From: Ottelia alismoides
Taxonomy: Eukaryota; Streptophyta; Magnoliopsida; Alismatales; Hydrocharitaceae
Assembly: GCA_037367405.1 (NCBI GenBank)
Contig: JAZKJV010006941.1
Coordinates: 1,488,001 to 1,552,000 of the forward strand
Direction: 5' to 3'
DNA: 64,000 nucleotides
Shown here: one piece after another, positions 36,701 through 47,171 of the stretch
Numbering within the stretch: position 1 is the stretch's first letter
Layout of the letters: every line of letters starts with the position of its first letter
Position numbers and translations under genes: made by a program
The notes under the pieces: model-generated
Seen by the model: only the letters and a program-made list of their open reading frames with translations
What the model was told of the DNA's origin: nothing
The model's database searches: none

Positions 36701-37469
36701 AGAAGTGGACCCGCCGCCTCATCCTACACTGCTCATGGCAAGATCGACCATTGAGAAGCCCCCGAGGGGACCATAATGGCAATCCAACCCAATTTCAAGG
36801 CTGATGGTGTTGCCATTGCTCGCGGCAAGCTTGCAGGAGGACTCGGAGGTGAGGAAGGGGGAGCCTCCGGAGAAGAAGCGGCTCCCTAGTGATGATTGGG
36901 GGGCTTGCTGGCAGAGAAGTCGCCGTCGATGGATTCGGAGGGAAGAGAGGAAAACGGCCCGGGGCAGAGATATCCCAACCGGGTACCTAGTTCAACCCGT
37001 GGAATTCCACTGGTCAACAAGGTTGAGCGGGTCAAATAATTGTGGGTACCCGACTCGGATAATTTTCTTCAGATACCCGTAAGTTTAGGGTCAAAATTGA
37101 CGGGTTGGGTCGGGTACCCGTTTGACCCGAAAATTTAAACAGCCCTAGTCGCCTCCCTCACCGTCGATAACAACACCTCCTCCCTGTTGGAGTGGTAACG
37201 AGTCCTAAAACTCTTATTTTTTTCCCTTGTTACTTTAGCTGCCGGATATTATACTCAATTGATTTTATTTATATCTATTTCATGTTGCTTGTAGTTATTA
37301 GAATAAACTTCGTAAAGGTCTATTTGATTTATGCACAGTTGCACTTTTTTTCATTGTGATATCTTTTGTTACCACATTTAGATGATACATCTATTTTTGT
37401 ATAGATATTTGATTATTCTTGATATAATGAGCAATGATCCATCCATTAAATTTCGAGTAATGACGTTGG

Positions 37470-39450
37470 AAACAGAAAAAACTCACCTCGGATGTGTGGT
37501 TGGACTTCGATAGAATTTTTAAAAAAGAACAAGTGACAATAGATGGAAAGATATCTGTGCGTGACATGGAGTATGTCACATGCAAAAGGTGCACCAAAGA
37601 ATTGTGGCATGGTTCATGCATGGAAACGACCCACCTGAGTAATCATTCGAAATGTTGACCGAATAGAATTAAAATAGAGCATGGTCAACAACAAATTCTA
37701 TCAATGTTAAAATCAAATGGAAGCAACATAATTATGAATTATGCTTTTGACGATGAGAAGAGTCAGATGCTCCTTTCTTAAGAAATTATTTTTCATGAAT
37801 ATCCTTTTAATATAGTATGCCATTATGCTTTTCAGGCATATGCTTTATCTCTTCGCACTCAGCACAAGATTCCATCTCGCATAACAATGGCGAAGATGTG
37901 CAAGATAGTATTTGATGAGGAGGATGAAAAATAGTCTCGTTTCTCTAAGAACTTATCTTCTCGGATTTCACTTAGAACGGACAAATGGACAGCATCAACA
38001 CAAAACAAGTTCTATCTTTGCATTAGTATTCACTTCGTTGGTGATTTGTGGAACTTGCAAAAGAGAATCATCAATTTTTTTAATGTGAATGGCTCCATAG
38101 GTTCATATATATTAACAACTATTTTTATCTTGCATGTTTGAGTGGAACATAGATCAGAAATTATTCATGGTCACAGTTGATAATGATAAGGTTAATGACA
38201 TTGCACTGAGGCTTATCAAGAGTCGATTGAGAGATTCATTAATTTTCAATGGCCTATTTTTTCATTTTCGTGTGTAGCACATATCATTAATTTTGTTATT
38301 CAGAATGGCTTGAAGATGATCTATAAGTCAATAGAGAAAGTGCGACTGGGCATTAAATATGTTACATGTTCACCTTAGATGGAGGCAAATTTTTTGGAGA
38401 CTATGAAACAGATTGATTTTTATCCAAAAAATCTTTATCATTGGATTGTTGCACGAGATGGAACTCCACTTACCTTATACTCTCAACTGCTTTAGAGTAT
38501 AAGGATGTATTCAAAAGATTTGGATTCCGAGATGTAAATATATTCATGGAATAAGTGATGATGAGTGGGGCTACGTCAAAATTTTGGAGAAGTGCCTAAA
38601 ATATTTTTATGATACTACGAAGTTATTATCTAGTTCAAATTATGTCACATCAAATCTTTTTTTATTGATTTCTGTGAGATTTAGTTACTCTTTGTTGAAT
38701 GGTTAAAGAGTGATTATACCATTATTGTTTCAATGGCAGCTGTAATGAAAAAGAAATTTGACAAATACTGGGATATGTACAACCAACTGCTAGCAGTTGC
38801 TTCTATTTTGGATCCTCGCTATAAAATGAAGGCAGTTGTCTATTATTAAAAGGACATATATTAATCTGATGGAGTGAGAAAACTGGAGGAACTCCTTGAC
38901 GTCATTACCAATATTTTTCATGCATATGATTCTGTTGGGACTCCAACGAATGTGTCACATGCCATATCTACTCCTCCTAGTCATACATCAGTGAAAAAAA
39001 GAGTAGATTTACTCACCTTATGGATGATGAAGATGCTCAACCATTGAAAACTGAGCTGGATGAGTATTTGGAAGAGAAGTGTTTGAGCTGGAAGGAGACA
39101 AGTGAACTTAAATTTGATATTTTAGGATGGTAGAAACATATTTCCTATTCTTAGGAAAATAGCTAAGGATATTCTTGGAGTTACAGTGTCTAATGTTGCA
39201 TCTGAATATGCATTTAATACTGGAGGCCGAGTAGTTGATGCATATCGCAACAGACTGAATTCTGATATAGTGGAGGCACTGATATGCAGCCAGGATTGGT
39301 TGAAAGGTGATTTCAAAGGTAAGTATTTGTTTTCAATTTTCTCATTTTATTATAATCATGACATTCATAAATCACATGATGTTGTACATATAGATGTAGG
39401 TGATGACAATTTCACTTATATGAATGACGTGGTTGAGACTCCATCCTGAC
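37470..39450 (+). pseudogene. Ac-like hAT transposase, multiply broken
   Basis: The transposase would bind element ends and cut and paste the DNA in the nucleus. A BED-type zinc finger opens the readable frame (about 37485-37655: SDVWLDFDRIFKK, then TCKRC and THLSNHSKC). The catalytic core starts with SLRTDKWTASTQNKFYLCIS (first Asp in TDKW, about 37970-38030). A second acidic motif is in MVTVDNDKVND (about 38170-38205, after a frame change). The C-terminal dimerisation block is VASEYAFNTGGRV ... YRNRLNSDIVEALICSQDWL (39195-39300). Stops in the first frame at about 37657 (TGA), 37780 (TAA) and 37932 (TAG), plus later stops and at least one frameshift near 38130, make it non-functional. It lies between the hAT-1 ends and in no other element, so it belongs to hAT-1. 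Confidence 0.88.
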
Positions 39451-39632
39451 TTGAAGCATCTCCTTCAAGTAAGGTTTTCTAACATATATTAATAGTAAGC
39501 TATTCATCAAATTATTTTACAACTTATTTGTATTCATTTAGTACCAAGTAATGATAGTAATAAAGTTAAAGAGCATGAAACAGATTTCATGGATGCTGAA
39601 TTCGGGTATGGTTGATGTATTTTATATGTATC

Positions 39633-39895
39633 TGTAGAAAAATAGATAGCGGAAGTGGAATCGGAAATAAAGATAGAAAAGTAAGAACAAAGATTTTAAC
39701 GTGGAACCCTACTCCAGAAGGAGCGGGATGAAACCACGGGAGAAGCCCCTTAATTGGGCATTTCTTCTATTGAAGTTCTCAATGAGTACAGGGGGCGTGA
39801 GGATCCTTATATAGATGCTCAAGGGAGAATATTCTATAAGATATTCTCTATAGAATATTCTCTTAATAAATAGCCACACAGAATATTCTCTAACA
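39633..39895 (-). repeat. 3' LTR of the young element (263 bp)
   Basis: On the minus strand it starts TGTTAGAGAATATTCTGTGT and ends ...TTTTTCTACA, giving TG...CA termini. It differs from the other LTR at two bases near its 5' end. Confidence 0.93.
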
Positions 39896-41774
39896 CTCCC
39901 CCTCAAGCTGGAGCTGAGAAAGCTGCAGCTTGCAACAAGAAGAAAATATACACCACATCCTCACACGATACATCACAAGAACACATGTCTGCTGCTGGTA
40001 GAGGACCATGCATGAGGACGGGTCTGCGGCTTTCAGGTCATCGGAACGTGTCTCTGTCATGCCTGTAGAACCGCAGCGATATCAGGTCACCGGAACATAT
40101 CTCTGTCGTGCCTGCAGGTCACCGGAACGTATCTCTGTCGTGCCTGGAGCAGAATCGCTGCAGAAGAAGAAGTCCAGCGCGGAGTAGTAGTCGGGTCGCA
40201 AGAGAAGAAGTATGCACCCTGTCGAAGATATTGATGCTCGGTGAAAATGGATGCTCTGTAGAAAGCTGGAGTGTTGATTTGTCAGTCGTTGATATGCAGA
40301 CGTCCTGAAGAATGTCATTTCTGACTCCCCCTTTCTCCCATACTTGATAGAATAAAGAGCTTGGAACATCAAGTTGGGAGAAACATGCATTTTTTTTGCT
40401 TCATTTTTCATTTTTTTAAGCCGTTCAACTCTCTTTTTTTACGGCTTTTCTTCTTCCTTTTTTTTGATAAACTTTTCGTCGGACTTTTTCTTTTTTTTCA
40501 GTACGCGTCATTTTTTTTTCTAAATACTTGCGTACGATTTTTTTTTTGCAAAATATTTGCGTACGGCTTTTTTTTATTGTACGCGGCCTTTTTTTTATTT
40601 TTTTAAGACAAACCTCCTTTTTTTTCAACTACAGCCCACATTGTTTTTTTTCCGTAGGCCCTTCCAGCATTTTTTTACCTTCACAACCCTCACTTTTAAA
40701 ACAGGGCCCACAGTTTTTAATCTTTTGGCCCATTATCCCTAGGGTTTCCAACGTGGGAACCCTTCATATGCCGTCTGCCGCCTGCGATGTGGAGGGGGGA
40801 CGATCTCGGCGTCGCACGCGCGACCTGGGGGTCGCGTTGAAGGAGGAGAGCAGGCGCCAGAGGGGCCGCATCGCGCCGGGCATTGGAGGTTGCTGGAAGG
40901 AGACCTGTGGCTGGAGACCTGCGGCTTCGCGCAGGTGAAGAAAGGGGCGCCGCCGCCCAGTCGGAGGTGGACGAGGGGTTTTCTGGAGAGGGGGTCGAGC
41001 AGAGGAGCGACGCTGGAGAAGGAGCCACCGCCTTATGCGCCTGGAGTTCGCCTGGAGAAAGTCTCGGTGGCTGTGGGTACCTTGCTGCCATGATTGGAGG
41101 AGCGGCTCCGCCAAGTTTGTTCTTGCGAGGAGAAGAGGGCGGCACCAGTAGCAAGGCGATGTCGCCCGGAGAGAAAGATGCGACAGAAGCGTCGCCTGGA
41201 TTGTCATGCGCGAGCGCTGCTCTGAAATAGGGATCGGGTGGGAAAAAATAGATTTGGAATTAGGATGCTGGAATCTGGATTCTGGAATTAATATCGGAAT
41301 TGGAATTAGGATTTGGAAATTGGCTCTATTTAAGATCAGGGTTGGGTGGTAAATTCTGGGAATTGGGCAACGGGTTCAAGAAATTGGGATTGGAAACTGG
41401 GAATGGGAATCATGATTCTGGGAAATCTGGAGATGCTACGGCGATGGAGGGGATTTTGGGATGCTTCATGAACTGGAATATGGGATTGTGCGTAGAAGGG
41501 GTTGGCCTGAGTTGGATTCCAGAACGAGAATAAGGTTGGGAAGGAGAGGGGGCGTGGATCTGCGGCGCTCCGTGGTACATGATGCTTTGGTTGATTAGGC
41601 ATCCTTGCATCGGAGGAAACCCTCTTCGCTGCAACTCTTGCCATGCACGAAACTTTGAGATCCGTTGATAAACATAAACTTTGCAGCAGGAGGTTTTATA
41701 ACAAAATAAATTTGATAGCCGAAACAAATCTCGAAATCGAATAAAAATTTCAGGACCGACTTGCTGTGATACCA
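39896..41774 (-). other. interior of the young LTR element
   Basis: From left to right on the plus strand: polypurine tract complement, a 350-base region with repeated CAGGTCACCGGAACGTATCTCTGTCGTGCC-like units (about 40035-40150; three imperfect copies), a segment with many T8-T10 runs (40390-40680), a GC-rich block (40745-41230) open in several frames, and the leader with the primer-binding site (41763-41774). The longest minus-strand frame in the GC block is 145-147 codons, Pro/Ser/Arg-rich, with no recognisable domain. It may be a captured host fragment or simply low-complexity leader. Confidence 0.6.
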
Positions 41775-42037
41775 TGTAGAAAAATAGATAGCGGAAGTGG
41801 AATCGGAAATAAAGATAGAAAAGTAAGAACAAAGATTTTAACGTGGAACCCTACTCCAGAAGGAGCGGGATGAAACCACGGGAGAAGCCCCTTAATTGGG
41901 CATTTCTTCTATTGAAGTTCTCAATGAGTACAGGGGGCGTGAGGATCCTTATATAGATGCTCAAGGGAGAATATTCTATAAGATATTCTCTATAGAATAT
42001 TCTCTTAATAAATAGCCACACAGCATATTCTCTAATA
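41775..42037 (-). repeat. 5' LTR of the young element (263 bp)
   Basis: Nearly identical to the 3' LTR. Its outer end reads CTAATA on the plus strand where the partner has CTAACA, so the canonical TG terminus has mutated to TA. It is followed inward by the initiator-Met-type primer-binding site. Confidence 0.93.
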
Positions 42038-42042
42038 GTATC

Positions 42043-43014
42043 AATATAAATGAATGTCTTATTTTGTTATTTTTTCAATATATCAATTCAGTGTATCATT
42101 TTCTGATATACTTTGTTCTTTGTTGTATTTTTTACATAAGTACTGACGAGAAGACATATAAGTAGAAATTATAAATGGCTCATTTTGATGTAGTCCATAT
42201 GGACATTATCACATGGAAATATATTTTTACTTTTTAAAATGATTTTATCAACATTTGATATTTAATAAGTTATATATTTTCTTATTGACTCTATCTTCTC
42301 CATTTCCTTTTAATATCTATAATAATTAAGTTGTTATACGACTTATTGAAGAGTATGTTTAATGTTTATTTGGTTCTTTTGACTTTATTTCTAGGTGACA
42401 TGACACGCATAGGTTGATATAATTACATTTTTCCCACAGAAAGATATCTTAGGTATGTTCATATTATGGTCATGTCGGGCCGAATTTGAATTAGATAGCC
42501 ATGTTGATCCGAGCTAGATTTTTTGTCCATGTTGAGCTGAACTACTCTTTAGTTGGTCATGTGATGCCATTTTGCCATACTATTCTATTTTAAAATGTCA
42601 GGTTCTCAAGTTGTAAAGAGCATGCGATATTAATAATGGATGAATATACACACTTACAACAAATGAGCTTGGTATTTGGTAAGCTTCTTTTACTACCTAA
42701 TTTCATTGAGTTAAATTTTCATTATCAAAATAGTCAATGCACTTTTTATAGATAGAAGTTTACTTTGAATCTAATGTTCCTATGAATTTTTAGTAATTTG
42801 GGTTATTTATAACATTCGTATATGAATCCACATTCTTTTGTCAAATATTCGTATATAATTTCCAACATTCATTTTGCATTCGTGTTCGTATTTTGAGGAT
42901 ATGATTTTATATTTCACATTCGTATGATATTCGTATTCGTATGCGAATATTAAAAAATGAAAAGGATATGATAACACCTATATTTATATCCATATCGGAA
43001 CATTTTCATCCCTA
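42043..43014 (+). other. 3' non-coding part of hAT-1
   Basis: AT-rich, no coding sequence. The last ~210 bases carry ATTCGTATTCGTATGCGAAT-type subterminal repeats leading to the right terminal inverted repeat. Confidence 0.7.
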
Positions 43015-43081
43015 CAAGGAAGACACATTCCCCCTAATATCTTGCAATCCTTCTAATTGCCCACATTCATGTGCCCATCTT

Positions 43082-43118
43082 ACTACTACTACTACTATTA
43101 TTATTATTATTATTTTGT
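43082..43118. repeat. (TAC)n/(TAT)n microsatellite
   Basis: Six TAC-type units run into seven TAT-type units within the hAT-2 interior. Confidence 0.85.
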
Positions 43119-44223
43119 CAAAACATCCATCCTTGGTGAATCCCCGTTGATTTATTCAAAGTAGAATCTTGGGATTTTCTAGTGACGTGACTTTATCTTG
43201 TTGAAACGACTTTGTGTTCAACTTATTTTTCCATTGAACAATGCATCCCTCTCATTTTTTTCTTTCAATTGGTAAAAAATCCTTAAATCTATCACATCTC
43301 GATCATCAATATACTTCGCATTTAAACATTTTGAGTTTGGCATTCATCATATCTCTATATCTCGCATCTTGGCATTTCCTCACAACATGCTTCACATTTC
43401 AGCATCCCATTATATCTCTTGTGACATCCTCTTCATCATGAAATATTCATCTCGGATCTCGACATCTCTCATCATTATGTCTTTATTTTCAATTGTGTTC
43501 GGCTTCGTTAAACATTTTAGTGTCTCACATGTCGGCTGATCTTTCTCTTGGTGAGAATTATAATTCAGTAGAATATTTGTTATCTTTGTTCCTATTTTGA
43601 CTTGACATCATAAGCTTGATTCAAGTTTTATTTTATCAGTTATTCCAACTATGAATGCTTTTACATATACTACTTGTAATTTCAATCTCCAATAATTTTT
43701 CAATCACATGTACTTATAATTAGCATCAATTCAAATGTAATTAATAAACTAGCAATTACTCTCCATATTTCATTCATCTTGATTATCTTTATAATTATGT
43801 ACAATAATGAGAACGTTGATGTATTGACATAATACAAGAATAAATATATTATTCGTTTAAAATATTCAAATACAAAAATTAGTTTTTAGTAATAATAATA
43901 ATAGATAGTTGTATAAATGTAATTTTGTTTATACTTAAAAATATCCGAAATATTTAGCGTTATAAATCATCTTTACCATTGTATGTGAGTAATCGTATTT
44001 TAGAAAGAGATATATTTAATTTTATTACCGATGAAGATATTTTTTTTATTATTTCAAGAGTATGAAATTTAGGCGATGTCATTGTATCAATTACCTAATT
44101 CGAATTATGTATATTTATATGTGTATGCAATGTATGCATTTATAATTTTTCAATTATTATGAACATCATTATAGATTATTATCATAGAGCCTTCTCTAAT
44201 ATGAAATCCTGGATCCACCACTG
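43119..44223. other. hAT-2 interior, non-coding
   Basis: Contains imperfect repeats built from CATCTC, GCATCTTGGCAT and CATATCTC (about 43230-43540), then AT-rich DNA to the right hAT-2 terminus. No recognisable gene. Confidence 0.5.
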
Positions 44224-44374
44224 ATTGACAGTGTTCATCCACTGACCTCGTCACCCTATTTGTCAGCAAGAGGTGAACCCGCCTAGGATGGATGACAACA
44301 ACCATTGTCACCACCTCCAGGCGCTGTGCTCCGACAACTCTTCTAGGTGTCGAAGCTCCTTTGCACGAAGCTCC

Positions 44375-44768
44375 ATGATTCACGAGTTACCTCCTTCCAT
44401 CGCAAATCAAATAGCAATTTGTGATTGAGATGATGAAGAAACTGACGGTGATCTTTTCTTCCTCCTTTTCTCCTTCCCTTGACCCAATCGTTAAGACTCT
44501 CTCAGATGGTGGAGAGTTTTGATGGTGGCTCTCTGAATCTCTTGATTCGATGTATTGCATAATGAGTCATCACGTCTCTTTTATAGGAGTAGAGTTAGAG
44601 GGTTCAAAAGAATAACAAACCATGTCGTAACCGACTCCCGATGATCCACTAACCATCAACGTGGATCAAGATAATGCAGTTACGTTTTATCCATTGACTT
44701 GGTAAAAATCCAATATTTATCATCTCATAAATATTTTATATAGACCACATACGGGATGAATTCCAACA
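44375..44768 (-). repeat. 3' LTR of the copia element, outer end truncated
   Basis: Shares the TGATTCACGAGTTACCTCC ... GGATGAATTCCAACA region with the right LTR. The TGTAGAATAGG...AAAAATA segment present at the outer end of the right LTR is missing. Confidence 0.85.
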
Positions 44769-45123
44769 TTCTCCCACTTGGTCCATATAATCTTTAATTA
44801 TGAGATAATAACCTTAAGCGTACCTTTTCATGGGTTTTATGTAATGACAATGAATCATATAACTTAAATGAATTAAATTAATATGATCATGGTGGCCACG
44901 CATTATATAACTTGACATGATCCCTTCCATGCATCAATATCAATTCAATCAAATCAACTATAATTTAGAAGAATAGTATCTCCTTCTTTAATTCTATTTC
45001 GACGATTATTTTCACTATTTGTAACCATACGCATAATATAACAATGAAATGATTCAGAAATATAAAGCAAATGAGATTGTCATAATCATAATGAGCACCA
45101 AACTAAATGTACTAATTAGCCCT

Positions 45124-45516
45124 TCACAACAAGAACTTCTTTAGAACATCCATTCTTACAACATGCTCGGAAAAAATTTTAGGTGTTAACCTTTTAGTTA
45201 AGGGATCCGCAATCATAAAATTAATATTAATATGCTTTATTGACACTCTTTGTTTCTGAACTTCCTCCTTTACTGATAAATACTTCAATTCTATGTGCTT
45301 TACACCCTTAGAGTACTTATCATTCTTTGAGAAGAAGACTGACGTGGCATTATCATAATAAAGTTTCAGCGGCTTGACAATGTTGTCGACTATTCCAAGT
45401 CTTGAAGCAAAATTTCGCAACCACAATCCTTGAACTGTAACCTCAAAGCATGCTACAAATTCAGCCTCCATAGTGGAAGCAACAATGACAGTCTGTTTCG
45501 TACTTTTCCATGACAC
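45124..45516 (-). pseudogene. copia RNase H domain
   Basis: Open for 130 codons: SWKSTKQTVIVASTMEAEFV (catalytic Glu region), YYDNATSVFFSKN (catalytic Asp region), the KHIELKYLSVKEEV block with HIELKY, and the end IADPLTKRLTP. The preceding part of RNase H (45520-45600) is separated by a stop at the position of AG-x-AVSWKS. Part of the broken polyprotein. Confidence 0.88.
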
Positions 45517-45560
45517 AGCTCATCCAGCGAGTAGAAATACGTAACCAAAGGTTGACTTTC

Positions 45561-46655
45561 TTATATCGATGCATTTCGCAAAATTTGAATCTGAATATCC
45601 AATAATCTCAAGATTATCAGATCATCTGTACACGAGCATATGATCTTTGATGCCTTGTAAATACCTGACAACTTTCTTTGCAGCCTTCCATTGGTCCATA
45701 CCAAGATTACTTTGATACCGACCCAGTATGCCAGTGGCAAAACTAATATCAGGTCGAGTACATATCTGAGCATACATGATACTCCCAACCACTGAAGCAT
45801 AAGGAATTCCTTTCATTTTATTACGTTCCAATTCATTCTTTGGGCATTGATCCAAGCTGAATCTGTCCCCTTTATGAATAAGAACAACCCCTGCAGAGCA
45901 CTTGTCCATCATGAATCTTTCCAAGACCTTCTCAATATATGCCTTTTGAGACAATCCTAATAGTACTTGTGATCTATCACGGAATATTTTTATTCCAATC
46001 ACAGAGGATGCCTCACACATATCTTTCATTTCAAAGTTCCTGTAAAGATACTTCTTTGTTTCATGTAACAAACCTAAATCATTAGCAGCCAATAATATGT
46101 TATCAACATATTGGACTAAAATAATAAACTTGCTCCCACTAACTTTCATGTAGATACACCTATCAATAGTATTTTCTACAAAACTATAAGATATAATGAT
46201 ATTGTTAAACTTAATATACCAGTGACGAGAAGCTTGTTTTAGTTCATTTATTGACTTATTTAATTTACATACTAGATTTCCTTTTTCGGTGATCCTAAAA
46301 TCTTCGGATTGGTCCATATAGACATCTTCCTCTAACTCTCCATTCAGAATGGCGGTCTTTACATCCATTTGGTGAAGCTCCAAATCATAATGAGCCACCA
46401 AAGCTAAAATAATTCTTAAGGAGTCCTTCTTTGAAACTAGAGGAAAGGTCTCCTTATAATCGATGTCATCTTTTTGAGTAAAGCCCTTTGCAACAAGTCT
46501 AGCTTTATATCGTTCAATGTTACCTTTAGAGTCACGTTTGGTCTTGAATACCCATTTACACCCGACTCTTTTAGAACCTTCAGGAAACTCAACGAGATCC
46601 CAGACATTATTATTGGCCCATTGACTTGAGTTTTTCTTTCATAGCATTCAACCAC
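45561..46655 (-). pseudogene. copia reverse transcriptase, catalytic YVDD changed to YVDN
   Basis: Blocks in order on the minus strand: an early region to about 46440 (stop/frame break between the 46437-46655 and 45622-46401 frames), HQMDVKTAILNGELEEDVYM, VCKLNKSINELKQASRHWY, ILVQYVDNILLAAND (about 46095-46135), YRNFEMKDMCEASSVIGIKI and GSIMYAQICTRPDISFA. Copia enzymes have YVDD at the catalytic centre. The second Asp is Asn here, which should abolish activity even apart from the frame breaks. Confidence 0.9.
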
Positions 46656-47171
46656 TTTTCAGAATCATTACATTCTATGGCTTGATGGAATGAGCTTGGA
46701 TCGATATCAATGCTTAAGTCACATTCATGGTCAAGTGCATATATTATATAATCATCGAATTTTGCAGGTCTCCTTTACCTTTTAGAGCGTCTTAATGCAA
46801 CTTCTTGTGATTGTGGGGCACTTGGCTCATTTACAACTTGTTCATTAATAATGACATCATCACTTAATGTAGGTGTCATTTCTTGATGTTCTACGTCAAT
46901 ATGTGGACATGAATCCAGAAGTGGAACTTCTACTCTAAAAGATTCGGGCAGATATGGAAGCGCCACTTTATCCCTGTATTCTTTTATTTCCACATTTCGT
47001 GAAACTTAGCTCCCAGTAATGTTGCCATTCTCAATGAAGCGAGCATTGCCACTCTCAACAATTCTTGTATTATGGTTAGGACAATAAAATCTACACCCCT
47101 TTGACTTTTCAGGATAAGAATGAAAAATTCACTAATTGTCCTTGGATCTAATTTCTTTTCATGAGGTTTGT
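46656..47171 (-). pseudogene. copia linker between integrase and reverse transcriptase
   Basis: The readable frame 46775-46993 is acidic and serine/proline-containing and ends ALRRSKR, the typical basic segment just before reverse transcriptase in copia polyproteins. Stops and frame changes surround it. Confidence 0.6.

Larger units (their letters stand above)
31854..37147. mobile_element. hAT-3: non-autonomous hAT element interrupted by solo LTR D
   Basis: Ends TGGGGGTGTTCATG and, opposite strand, TAGGGCTGTTTAAA. Perfect 8-bp target duplication GTCGCCTC at 31846-31853 and 37148-37155. Subterminal GGGTACCCGACCC/CGGGTCAA motifs are at both ends (31870-31975, 36975-37130). After removing LTR D about 1.5 kb remains. 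This contains an AT-rich left part and a 93-codon open frame (36804-37082) with no recognisable domain. No transposase. Confidence 0.85.
39633..42037 (-). mobile_element. young non-autonomous LTR retrotransposon (TRIM/LARD-like, 2.4 kb)
   Basis: Two 263-bp direct repeats (39633-39895 and 41775-42037) differ at only two positions by my alignment. The 5-bp duplication GTATC flanks the element (39628-39632 and 42038-42042). On the minus strand the 5' LTR (right copy) is followed by TGGTATCACAGC, an initiator-Met tRNA primer-binding site with one mismatch, and the 3' LTR (left copy) is preceded by GCTTGAGGGGGAG, a good polypurine tract. The interior (1.88 kb) has no gag, reverse transcriptase or integrase, so movement needs proteins supplied by a related element. 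It is inserted in hAT-1, about 180 bases past the transposase region. Confidence 0.92.
31133..43014 (+). mobile_element. hAT-1: Ac-like hAT transposon with degenerate transposase
   Basis: Terminal inverted repeats TAGGGATGAAAATG at both ends, almost the maize Ac terminus (CAGGGATGAAA). Flanking octamers CAAGGAGG (31125-31132) and CAAGGAAG (43015-43022) differ at one position. Subterminal regions (31160-31370 and 42800-43000) are packed with ATACGAATGCGAATA-type repeats in opposite orientation, the expected transposase-binding zones. The 11.9 kb span includes two later insertions: hAT-3 with a solo LTR, and a young LTR element. Its own sequence is about 4.2 kb, similar to autonomous Ac. Confidence 0.85.
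31102..44223. mobile_element. hAT-2: outer hAT element (Tip100-like ends), heavily interrupted
   Basis: Ends CAGTGGCAGACCCA (31102) and, on the opposite strand at 44223, CAGTGGTGGATCCA; 11 of 14 positions match. Flanking octamers GTTGACAG (31094-31101) and ATTGACAG (44224-44231) differ at one base, fitting the 8-bp hAT duplication. Removing hAT-1 leaves only about 1.2 kb of own sequence (31102-31132 plus 43015-44223), which contains no transposase. It is therefore a non-autonomous element whose left end was hit by hAT-1 only about 23-31 bases inside. Confidence 0.7.

Noticed and set aside
36804..37082. 93-codon ORF in hAT-3
   Set aside because: No domain, and it runs into the subterminal repeats of the transposon.
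40764..41207. 145-147 codon overlapping minus-strand ORFs as a gene of the young LTR element
   Set aside because: Two frames are open equally and composition is low-complexity; no gag or pol motif. Described only as interior sequence.
41763..41774. Possible tRNA gene at TGGTATCACAGC
   Set aside because: This is the short primer-binding site of an LTR element, not a tRNA gene; no cloverleaf.
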